The notes under the pieces: model-generated | Database searches by the model: none | Told to the model about the DNA's origin: nothing | Seen by the model: the letters and a program-made list of their open reading frames with translations, nothing else | Source: Sulfurospirillum oryzae | GTDB lineage: Bacteria > Campylobacterota > Campylobacteria > Campylobacterales > Sulfurospirillaceae | Assembly: GCF_025770725.1 (NCBI RefSeq) | Contig: NZ_JANZKZ010000001.1 | Location: 558,001 to 622,000, forward strand | Direction of reading: 5' to 3' | Length of the DNA: 64,000 nt | Position numbers and translations under genes: made by a program | Shown: positions 28,054 through 35,636 of the stretch, in pieces | Numbering within the stretch: position 1 is the stretch's first letter | Layout of the letters: every line of letters begins with the position of its first letter

Positions 28054-28730
28054 AACGCTACATTCACGCTTTTACAATGAGCTTAATTGTGTACCTTATC
28101 GGTGGATTTGGATTGATGTACCACACTTCATTTATACACAAACCCTCTTCTTTGGCTGATTTATCTAAAGAAGTGATGGCAATTACTTTGTATGAACCCA
28201 AAAAGGAAGAACCTGAACTACATCCAACACCGCCTCCTCCCTCACCACCAACATTGACACACACACCTCAAAAAAATGTTGCTAAGAAAGAGTCTAAAAC
28301 CTTGCCAAACGCACCTGTAACAAAAGAGTCTATGGTGGTTTCACAAGAGAGGGAACACGTTGATTTGGAAGAGCAAATGGTAACGAAAGAGGTAAAAGCT
28401 GAAGCGATGAGTATGAGTTCAGAAGTGAGTAGTAAAGAGGCTTTACATGTAAAACAAAAAGAGTATCTAGAAAACCTAAAAAGGCGTATTAATGAGCATA
28501 AGACCTATCCAAAGATCGCTCAAAATAGTCGCATTGAGGGAAATGTAATGATAGAATTTACGATCTCTCCCAAAGGAGAATTACTTTCATTTGTCGTTTT
28601 AGGGGGTAAAAAAATCTTCCATAAAGCGACGGAAGATGCTGTCCAAAAAAGCTTTCCGTTTCCTTTAAACGAAGATCTCTTTACCTCTGTTATGACATTT
28701 CAAATCGAACTGAACTATTCATTGCTCTAA
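28050..28730 (+). CDS. tonB: TonB energy transducer
   Basis: A 226-residue TonB. It has an N-terminal membrane anchor (HAFTMSLIVYLIGGFGLMYH) carrying the helix histidine-type motif, a proline-rich stretch (HPTPPPPSPPTLTHTPQ), a Lys/Glu-rich linker and the C-terminal TonB domain (YPKIAQNSRIEGNVMIEFTISPKGELLS, ending in FQIELNYSLL). It is the last gene of the uptake operon. Confidence 0.93.
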   Translation: MKRYIHAFTMSLIVYLIGGFGLMYHTSFIHKPSSLADLSKEVMAITLYEPKKEEPELHPTPPPPSPPTLTHTPQKNVAKKESKTLPNAPVTKESMVVSQEREHVDLEEQMVTKEVKAEAMSMSSEVSSKEALHVKQKEYLENLKRRINEHKTYPKIAQNSRIEGNVMIEFTISPKGELLSFVVLGGKKIFHKATEDAVQKSFPFPLNEDLFTSVMTFQIELNYSLL

Positions 28731-28741
28731 TGAATTAAACG

Positions 28742-29212
28742 TTAATACCCTTTTTTCCCGTGCTCTTTGTTACCATTTCCATGGTCTTGGTCATGGTCAC
28801 CACGGTCACGATCATCACGTCTATCATCAAAATCACGCATATCATGACCGGCTTTAAGTGCTTTAAACTCACTTGAACCTGGTTTTATGCCAAGATCTTT
28901 TGCCATTGCACCCCAACCTTTATGCTTGTTAGCTTGATAGTATCTGAGTACATCTTCATGGCTTCTGCCTGATAATTCTGAAAGACGTAGTACCATATAT
29001 GCATCCGCAGGTGCGCCTACACTTTTTAAAACAACGCTGAGTTGTGATTCTGGTAACCCAAAACGTGAAGCAAGCCCTGATCTATAAGCGTGCGGATCAG
29101 AATCTGATCTTAGATTTAGATTGACCATCCAATCAAAATCAGCTGCTATAAGTGCGGATCCACTTAAAAGTACAAAACTTGCAGTTGCTAATAAAAAACT
29201 TTTTAATTTCAT
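28742..29212 (-). CDS. Secreted protein with Arg/Asp-rich tail, paralogue 1
   Basis: A 156-residue exported protein (signal peptide LLATASFVLLSGSALIA, then ADFDWMVNLNLRS). The mature part contains DPHAYRSGLASRFG, PADAYMVLRLSELSGR and GWGAMAKDLGIKPGS, then a low-complexity tail of alternating Asp, Arg, His and Asn. A closely similar protein is encoded 24 bases upstream, so they form a tandem duplicate pair. I do not recognise a named family. The tail may bind metal or nucleic acid or be unstructured, but nothing shows which. Confidence 0.75.
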   Translation of the reverse strand: MKLKSFLLATASFVLLSGSALIAADFDWMVNLNLRSDSDPHAYRSGLASRFGLPESQLSVVLKSVGAPADAYMVLRLSELSGRSHEDVLRYYQANKHKGWGAMAKDLGIKPGSSEFKALKAGHDMRDFDDRRDDRDRGDHDQDHGNGNKEHGKKGY

Positions 29213-29236
29213 AATGACTCCTTTAATTTGTTCATA

Positions 29237-29812
29237 TTAGCGTCTATCGCGTCCGTCATCTCTTCGATCATCGTCTCTGTCTCTGTCATGATGCGGATTG
29301 TGATCTCGTCTTTCATCTCTTTCATAATCTCTTCTCTCAGGTTGGTAGTGCTGCTCATAATGCCTTGGCTCAACGTAGATTTTACGAACAGGCATCTCAC
29401 GTCGATCTTCATAATGCTCTCTCGGATGATAGATATAACGTGTATCATATCTCTCGCGAAGCTCTACAAATTCATAAGCATCCGGTCTAATTCCAAGAGA
29501 AAACGCAATATCTCCCCAACCATGATGCCTTCGTTCACGATAAACCCTTAGAATATACTCTGGCGGGCGTCCTGATAACTCGGCAAGGCGAAAAACCATA
29601 TAGGCGTCTGCTGGCTCATAAACACTTGTTAAGATGACCATCACATCTGGCTCTCTATACCCAAAACGATCCACTAAACTATAGCGATAGCCATAAGGAT
29701 CTGAGTGGGAACGTACATTAAGATTGATCATCCAATCAAAATCAGCTGCTAAAAGCGAAGATGTGCTTATTAAGACACCTAAGCCTATTAAAAAAAGCTT
29801 TTTTAATTTCAT
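29237..29812 (-). CDS. Secreted protein with Arg/Asp-rich tail, paralogue 2
   Basis: A 191-residue exported paralogue of the preceding protein. It shares the opening LFLIGLGVLISTSSLLAADFDW in type, NLNVRSHSDPYGYR, PADAYMVFRLAELSGR and GWGDIAFSLGIRPDAYEF, then a longer Tyr/His/Arg/Asp-rich tail (YERDERRDHNPHHDRDRDDD, then more RD). The start ATG at 29812 has a GGAG before it; the upstream in-frame start is not needed. It precedes its sister gene by 24 bases on the same strand. Confidence 0.73.
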   Translation of the reverse strand: MKLKKLFLIGLGVLISTSSLLAADFDWMINLNVRSHSDPYGYRYSLVDRFGYREPDVMVILTSVYEPADAYMVFRLAELSGRPPEYILRVYRERRHHGWGDIAFSLGIRPDAYEFVELRERYDTRYIYHPREHYEDRREMPVRKIYVEPRHYEQHYQPERRDYERDERRDHNPHHDRDRDDDRRDDGRDRR

Positions 29813-30148
29813 TGTCCATCTCCATATAGAGTTAATAAAGCGTATTATAGTCAAAAAAGTGAACTTATCGTGAAAACGACAACGCCCCTTTCCCCTTTTT
29901 TCACCTTTTTTCTAGGTACTATCACATGTTTACATTAAAATTACTTTTCTCTTTTATAATGTAGGCAAAAGTTTCTTACAACAGTGAATGTTATGAGCGC
30001 GCATCGTACAAAAAAGTTTGCCTGTTTATTGAGTTATGTGATAATTTAAATGCAAAAAGAATCTATCTATTAATTTTGGATCATTCTAATATCACAGGCA
30101 ATCATTATAATTCACTCAAATAGTAAGAAAATCTTAATAAGGATTATT
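29813..30148 (+). promoter_or_regulatory. Gene-free divergent control region before the HemN-like gene
   Basis: This stretch of just over 300 bases separates the paralogue pair from the HemN-like gene. Two plus-strand TATAAT boxes are visible, at 29955 (after the T-rich run typical of Campylobacterota sigma-70 promoters) and 30106. From the first, the leader would be about 180 bases and contains AGGCAAA/TTTGCCT arms about 40 bases apart. From the second, it would be about 30 bases. An 18-codon ORF (29993-30049) lacks a ribosome-binding site and is not called. Confidence 0.5.
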
Positions 30149-31414
30149 ATGCAAGCTCGTCAGTCAAAAATGATTACTAGCGCTACTAGCTATTTTATGA
30201 GCCAATATACAAAACACTATTTACATGTAGAAAAACCTTCTTTGGGTTTACCCCCTCCGCCCGAGGCGAAAAAATATCTGCTGTATATTCATGTCCCTTT
30301 TTGTACGATGTTTTGCCCTTATTGCTCTTTTAATAAATTTACCTACACCAAAGAGACTGCCGCAAAATACTTCCAGCATCTACGTGAAGAGATTTTACAT
30401 GTAAAGGCATTGGGGTATGATTTTAACTATTTGGTCATAGGGGGCGGTACGCCTCTCATTGATGAAGAAGAGCTGATTAGAACTATTGAATTGGTCAAAA
30501 AACTCTTTAACGTTGAGCATGTTTCCTGCGAGAGCGATCCTAACCATATTCAAAAAGAGACGGTTACAAGGCTCAAAGGATTGGTTGACCGCCTTTCAGT
30601 AGGTGTTCAAACATTTGACGATGCTCTTTTGAAAAAACTGGGGCGTTACGAAAAGTTTGGTTCTGGAGAAGAAGTCTATGAAAAGATTGCTTCAATGCTT
30701 GGGATTTTACCCATCACCAGTGTTGATCTCATCTTCAATTTTCCAACCCAAACATCAGAAGGGCTTGTCAATGACCTTGAGCGACTCAAAAAACTCACTC
30801 CTGAACAGACCAGTGTTTATCCGCTAATGACCTCTTCTTTGGTGAAAAACAGTGTGAAAAAAACGCTAGGCAAATTTAGCCTTGAGAATGAATACAACTT
30901 TTTTAAAGTTATAAAAGAGTCCCTTAAAGAAACTTATCCTGCACGACATGGGTGGTCGTTTTCAAAAGAGAGTGATTTGATTATTGACGAATACATCATC
31001 GACAATGAAGAGTATGTTGGTGTAGGATCTGGTTCATTTAGCTTTTTAAAAAATACGCTCTACCTCAATGAATTTGCGCTTGATCCGTATGCTAGCCTCA
31101 TTCAAGAAAAACATAGCGCCATTACGAAAGAACGTACTTTTCCACTCAATTCTCAAATGTATTATCGTTTGATGGTTGACCTGTTCAATGGTACGCTTTC
31201 TAAGAAAAAATTTGCCACCATGTTTGGAGTATCGATTAATGATGCACTGGGTAAAGAGCTAATGCTTCTTAAATTTGCTAAAGCAATCAAAGAGACTAAA
31301 GAGAACATCATCACCACAGAATATGGTGACTATCTCTTTTTAGTCATGATGAAAGAGTTTTACATGGGCATGGATCGCATTCGCAATGATGCTCGCAAAA
31401 ATCTTATTATTTAA
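30149..31414 (+). CDS. HemN/HemW-like radical SAM protein
   Basis: A 421-residue radical SAM protein of the coproporphyrinogen oxidase/HemW family. The cluster motif FCTMFCPYCSFNKF (CxxxCxxC) lies near residues 51-58, followed by VIGGGTPLIDEEELI and CESDPNHI. The C-terminal helical domain includes EYVGVGSGSFSFL. The residue after the motif (S) differs from the extra cysteine usual in true HemN, so a heme chaperone, heme-degrading or methyltransferase role is as likely. AAGGATTATT precedes the ATG. It follows the uptake operon region but is not in it. Confidence 0.8.
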   Translation: MQARQSKMITSATSYFMSQYTKHYLHVEKPSLGLPPPPEAKKYLLYIHVPFCTMFCPYCSFNKFTYTKETAAKYFQHLREEILHVKALGYDFNYLVIGGGTPLIDEEELIRTIELVKKLFNVEHVSCESDPNHIQKETVTRLKGLVDRLSVGVQTFDDALLKKLGRYEKFGSGEEVYEKIASMLGILPITSVDLIFNFPTQTSEGLVNDLERLKKLTPEQTSVYPLMTSSLVKNSVKKTLGKFSLENEYNFFKVIKESLKETYPARHGWSFSKESDLIIDEYIIDNEEYVGVGSGSFSFLKNTLYLNEFALDPYASLIQEKHSAITKERTFPLNSQMYYRLMVDLFNGTLSKKKFATMFGVSINDALGKELMLLKFAKAIKETKENIITTEYGDYLFLVMMKEFYMGMDRIRNDARKNLII

Positions 31415-32252
31415 ATGAGGCGAGAGAGAGGCTCTCACTCCATGTTAGAACAAAAAAGCCAATATGTTCACCATTGATGTCTACAATAGGGGTGTAAAGA
31501 ACATAATTGTCCCCTCGTTTCAAAAACCCCGTTCCTTGAAAATTAACCTCTTTGATAAAATTGAGTCCATTAATCTCTTGATTGACAATCGTGTAGTTAT
31601 CTAGCATCAGTTTATCATTGTAAGCAACTGCATTAGCAATCGTTCGATACTCATTTTTCATGAGTACATAAAATTCAACACCATCCTTTTTAAAGTAGGT
31701 GTTCAAATCTTTAAAATCCACCACCGTTTCGATGGTTCCCACATATTCTCCTTTTTGAAACACCGGAGCAATAGCACGCATAAACATACCCGAACGACCA
31801 ATTTCAATCCCTTTGATCGGATGTTTTGTCTGTTTTATTTTATCAAGCGCATGACGGAAAGTGCTAAGATCATCATTGGTCTGATTGCTGTAATCCCACA
31901 AACGCATAAAGCTTTTAAAATCTTTAGTATGCAGATGCAGACGTGCATTTTCAAAGACATTGGCAAGCGCCATTGTGTTTCGGATATCTAATAAATAGTG
32001 CAAGCAGATATTACGATCTTGCCTACTTAAACAATCAATCACATAAGGGCTTTTCGCCAAAATAACCGAACTGGTTAAGGAGACTTTTGTTGTCTCTTCG
32101 ATTTTATTATGCAAGGTTAAAAGCAAGGCATCCATCTGTTTTTTACGTGTTTCATCTTCTTCGTAAGAGATCGATTTGTCATACAAAAAAAGTATGACAA
32201 GCCCAAAAAAGAGCATCAATGCAGCACTGAGAAAAAACCTTTTTTCTTTCAT
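31407..32252 (-). CDS. Membrane-anchored periplasmic Cache (dCache_3-type) sensor protein 1
   Basis: A 281-residue protein with one N-terminal membrane helix (FLSAALMLFFGLVILFLY) and a periplasmic double-Cache-like domain but no output domain. Family marks: ARLHLHTKDFKSFMRLWDYS, DDLSTFRHALDKIKQTKHPI and GIEIGRSGMFMRAIAPVF. It is the last gene of a six-gene operon and overlaps the histidine kinase by four bases. I infer it binds a ligand and signals to that kinase. A similar protein accompanies the second kinase near 48 kb. Confidence 0.82.
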   Translation of the reverse strand: MKEKRFFLSAALMLFFGLVILFLYDKSISYEEDETRKKQMDALLLTLHNKIEETTKVSLTSSVILAKSPYVIDCLSRQDRNICLHYLLDIRNTMALANVFENARLHLHTKDFKSFMRLWDYSNQTNDDLSTFRHALDKIKQTKHPIKGIEIGRSGMFMRAIAPVFQKGEYVGTIETVVDFKDLNTYFKKDGVEFYVLMKNEYRTIANAVAYNDKLMLDNYTIVNQEINGLNFIKEVNFQGTGFLKRGDNYVLYTPIVDINGEHIGFFVLTWSESLSLASFK

Positions 32253-33430
32253 ATTTCACCCTTTGTTGCTTCATTATCAACAGTATCCAGCAGCTTCTTT
32301 TTATCAAGTTTAAAAATATATGTAAAACGCGAGCCTTTGTTTTCATAAGACTCTATTTCTATATCAATGTCATTTTTATTGCAAATATTTTGCACGATAT
32401 TAAGCCCTAATCCAAAGCCACCTTGCACAGAGTCTTCCCGCTCAAAGCGTTGAAATACTTTGTAAAGATCTTTAATACCTTGTCCGTAATCATGAAAACA
32501 GAGCACACAATGTTCATCATCTTTTCTGGCAAGATTGATCTCTACTTTACCTTGGAAAAAAGAGTATTTGATAGCATTGGAAAGCGTATTGTCAATAATG
32601 CGTTGCAATTCTACTTTACTGATATAAATCATCATATCTGGCTCTATCTCGTATTCGAGTACGATAGATTTTGAGACAGCAATATCTTCAAAAAAAGCAA
32701 TCCTAAGCCCCAAATACTCAGAAAGATTGATCGGCTCTTTGGCATAAACAAGCTTTTTGTGCTTAATGTAATACTCCACATCTTCATACGTCATCTGCAT
32801 CTGTTTTGTTGCTGCTTTAATGCGCTGAAGATGCTTTGAAGAGGTTACATAACTTGAAAGTAATTCAACGTTGATATTAATAACCCCAAGAGGTGTTTTA
32901 AGCTCATGCATCGAATCATTGAAAAAATCATTCATATAGCGTTGCATCTTTTGATAAGGATAGATGCTGGAATTGACAAAAAGATTACTCATCAAATAGA
33001 CTAAAAAAAGCACAATAAAAAAGAGCATCGTCGTCACAAAAATAATTTTGGCGTAATTGAGTTGCATCTCCACGACAAGAAAAACAAGTTCAGTGTCTGT
33101 TTTAATCTCTTTTTGATAATACAAAAAAGGATAAATAACGCGTACTTTAAAGTTCAAGTCATCAAAATTTTGCTGAATTCCCTGATACATGAGCTTATGA
33201 GCGTCATCGTAAATATTGAGATGGAACCGCACACTGCGAGGAATATCAAAACTCTCTTTAGCAAAAATACTTTTTTCATGCGCTTCAACCCACTCAAGAA
33301 TTTCTTGGGTTGCTTTGTATTTTTCCTCCATGATGGTACTTTGAATGGCAAAGTAACTGGGCACACAAAAAAGTGTCATGATAAGAATGGTATAGACTAA
33401 AACCGAACGAAGTGGATTATACGATAACAT
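32249..33430 (-). CDS. Sensor histidine kinase linked to psr operon 1
   Basis: A 393-residue inner-membrane kinase. Two helices (about 9-28 and 128-150) frame a modest periplasmic region of about 100 residues. The phospho-acceptor is in [13 protein letters not shown] (H about 175), the N box in LQRIIDNTLSNAIKYS and the G box in DYGQGIKDLYKVF plus GGFGLGLNIV. There is no HAMP or cytoplasmic PAS. It overlaps its response regulator and the Cache gene, so the three likely form one pathway. Confidence 0.93.
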   Translation of the reverse strand: MLSYNPLRSVLVYTILIMTLFCVPSYFAIQSTIMEEKYKATQEILEWVEAHEKSIFAKESFDIPRSVRFHLNIYDDAHKLMYQGIQQNFDDLNFKVRVIYPFLYYQKEIKTDTELVFLVVEMQLNYAKIIFVTTMLFFIVLFLVYLMSNLFVNSSIYPYQKMQRYMNDFFNDSMHELKTPLGVININVELLSSYVTSSKHLQRIKAATKQMQMTYEDVEYYIKHKKLVYAKEPINLSEYLGLRIAFFEDIAVSKSIVLEYEIEPDMMIYISKVELQRIIDNTLSNAIKYSFFQGKVEINLARKDDEHCVLCFHDYGQGIKDLYKVFQRFEREDSVQGGFGLGLNIVQNICNKNDIDIEIESYENKGSRFTYIFKLDKKKLLDTVDNEATKGEI

Positions 33431-34085
33431 CGATCTTGTATCCTAAACCTCGAGAAGATTTTATAAACTCCTCTTCATCTACTTTAAGCCTGATTTTTCT
33501 TATATACATACGAATATCGGCATAACTGATCTCTTTGCCTTCCCAAACATTTTCACGAATAAGCTCGATGTCACAAAACGTATTTTTCCTGCGAATCAAA
33601 AAACGTACAAGATCTTGTTCCTTAGAGGTTAAAGAGACAATTTTATCGCCTTTTCTAAGATCACCTGTCTCAAAATTGAAGATAAATCCACATCCCAATT
33701 GAAACTCGCCCGCCGTACTGGTTTGATAATGTTTTTTAATGAGCTCTTTCACGCGAAGCTCAAGCTCTTTAAGCTCAAAAGGTTTTTTAAGGTAATCATT
33801 ACACCCAAGTTCATAACCAATAGCAATATTATCAATATCGACTAAAGAAGTAATGATAATAATCGGTGTGGTAATATTGGCTTCTTTAATGTATTGAATC
33901 AATTCGTGACCACTGATTTTTGGCACTTTAACATCAAGCAAAAAAAGATAGTAGCACTTTTGCATAATGGCATCAAGCGCACTCTCGCCATCAAAAAAGG
34001 CATCGACTTCATACCCTAAAAGCTCTAAGTACTCCTTAATGCTCTCATTGTAATTGTAGTCATCTTCTAACAATAAAATTTTCAT
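33417..34085 (-). CDS. OmpR-family response regulator linked to psr operon 1
   Basis: A 222-residue regulator with a receiver domain (ILLLEDDYNYNES, phosphorylated Asp about 51 in LFLLDVKVP, PIIIITS, YLKKPFEL) and a winged-helix DNA-binding domain (SLTSKEQDLVRFLIRRKNTF, SSRGLGYKIDV). I take ATG 34085, with AAGGAAAAAGG before it, over an earlier in-frame start. It is ten bases after psrC1. Such regulators bind 11-base direct repeats. Confidence 0.94.
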   Translation of the reverse strand: MKILLLEDDYNYNESIKEYLELLGYEVDAFFDGESALDAIMQKCYYLFLLDVKVPKISGHELIQYIKEANITTPIIIITSLVDIDNIAIGYELGCNDYLKKPFELKELELRVKELIKKHYQTSTAGEFQLGCGFIFNFETGDLRKGDKIVSLTSKEQDLVRFLIRRKNTFCDIELIRENVWEGKEISYADIRMYIRKIRLKVDEEEFIKSSRGLGYKIDVIV

Positions 34086-34095
34086 GCCTTTTTCC

Positions 34096-35064
34096 TTAAC
34101 CAAGATAAATTTGTCCTGCGTAAATAATGTAGTAACGAAGCATCAAAACGCCCAAAATAACGACCATTGAGTTAATGATAATATACCCTACACGGTAGAC
34201 GTGGCTGCGAAGAGCCACAATAACGGTTAATAGAGGTAAACCTAATCCAACACCTATGACCCCTAGCCAAAAAATGCCTGCCCAAAAACCCTCTGTTAGT
34301 GCCATTCTAGCAGCTTGAGGGGCATCTCCACCTGCGTAAAACATCCCAATAAAGAAAAGGGCTAAAAGAGGAAGCTCTGTTAATATAACCCTTGTATCCA
34401 GCACTAAAAGATATTTGATACTTTCGGTATTGATTGTACTTTTGAAAAACAGCAATCCGATTAAAATATTCACCGCAACACCCGAAGAGAGACTGGATGT
34501 TAAAAACAGAACAGGCAAAAGTGGGCTATTCCATAAAGGTATAGCATACAGTGCCGAGAGTAAAAAACCAGTATATGAGCCAACACACAGAGCTGCTACA
34601 AAGAGAAAATATTCGATGATTTTAGCATAAGAGTGGAAACTTTTCACGAGATTAATCAGCCCTTCTAAAGGTGCTAAAATGGGGTGTTTTATGACATTTC
34701 GCTCAAAAACAAGCAACATGAAAACCACAACTATCGGCGTATAGATGAGCAAGAAGAGCACGCCTAAACTCATCACCGATGTGATGTTATAACGTACTAA
34801 AAGCCAATAAAATGAAAAAGGACGCCCAAGATCAATGACTAATAGAAACAATCCTAAAAAGATCGCAGTAGGAGCAACCACCGCACCCGCTTTGATCATC
34901 GCATCCCAAATGGAAGAGTTACTGCGTTCATGGCGATTCCACTTTACCAATAGTGCCACAATAATTGAGCCCGAACTAAGACCGGCTAAAAAGAGATAAA
35001 TCGCAATCGCCCATGACCAATGAATCGTGCTGTATTGCTCCACACTTCCCCACATAGGACTCAT
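34096..35064 (-). CDS. psrC: NrfD/PsrC-family membrane quinol subunit 1
   Basis: A 322-residue polytopic protein that anchors the reductase and oxidises quinol. About eight to nine helices are visible (AIAIYLFLAGLSSGSIIVALLVKW; LLGLFLLVIDLGRPFSFYWLL; others). MSPMWGSVEQYSTIHWSW is the expected N-terminus, giving an ATG at 35064 that overlaps psrB1 by four bases; upstream residues in frame are not PsrC-like. The family is shared by polysulfide, thiosulfate and tetrathionate reductases. Confidence 0.92.
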   Translation of the reverse strand: MSPMWGSVEQYSTIHWSWAIAIYLFLAGLSSGSIIVALLVKWNRHERSNSSIWDAMIKAGAVVAPTAIFLGLFLLVIDLGRPFSFYWLLVRYNITSVMSLGVLFLLIYTPIVVVFMLLVFERNVIKHPILAPLEGLINLVKSFHSYAKIIEYFLFVAALCVGSYTGFLLSALYAIPLWNSPLLPVLFLTSSLSSGVAVNILIGLLFFKSTINTESIKYLLVLDTRVILTELPLLALFFIGMFYAGGDAPQAARMALTEGFWAGIFWLGVIGVGLGLPLLTVIVALRSHVYRVGYIIINSMVVILGVLMLRYYIIYAGQIYLG

Positions 35065-35627
35065 ACTTTTACTCCTTTGCGACTTGGAATAAAAGCCACT
35101 TTTGGCTTGGTTCCAAGATGTGCTTTTGGAAATACAAGTACCTCTTTTTGCGATTTTTGCTCTACTAAAGAGCCTTTTTGTCTCATATCTCCAAAACTGA
35201 GGGCTTCTGTGGGACAGGTGCTGACGCAAGCGGGTAAAAGCTCTTTGGATACACGTGTGTCATAACAAAAAGTACACTTCTCAACCACATTTTTAAGAGG
35301 ATTGACAAAACGTGCATGGTACGGGCATGCAAGAATGCAATATTTACATGTAATGCACGTTTTCTCATCAATGTGAACCAATCCATCTTTGCTCTGAAAG
35401 GAAGCATGTGTGGGGCAAACACTTACACAAGGAGGGTTTTCACACATCATGCAAGAAAGCCTCTCATAGCTCATCCCAAGATTAGGAAATACCCCTTTGG
35501 TCTGTACATGCACTTGTAGCCTAAAGAAATTATCGGGAACACTGTTTTCTACTCGACAGGCAACACTGCATGCTTGGCATCCGATGCAAAGGTTTTCATC
35601 ATAAAGAAGTCGATACTGTTTTGGCAT
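35061..35627 (-). CDS. psrB: PsrB-like electron-transfer subunit with four 4Fe-4S clusters 1
   Basis: A 188-residue ferredoxin-like subunit passing electrons between PsrC and PsrA. Four cysteine groups are visible: CIGCQACSVACR, CMMCENPPCVSVCP, CITCKYCILACP and CTFCYD with CVSTCP. There is no signal peptide; it would be exported with PsrA by the Tat system. Nine bases separate it from psrA1. Confidence 0.93.
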   Translation of the reverse strand: MPKQYRLLYDENLCIGCQACSVACRVENSVPDNFFRLQVHVQTKGVFPNLGMSYERLSCMMCENPPCVSVCPTHASFQSKDGLVHIDEKTCITCKYCILACPYHARFVNPLKNVVEKCTFCYDTRVSKELLPACVSTCPTEALSFGDMRQKGSLVEQKSQKEVLVFPKAHLGTKPKVAFIPSRKGVKV

Positions 35628-35636
35628 GCTTCTTCC

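Noticed and set aside
29993-30049. An 18-codon leader ORF before the HemN-like gene
   Set aside because: It lacks a Shine-Dalgarno sequence and any conserved-looking pattern.
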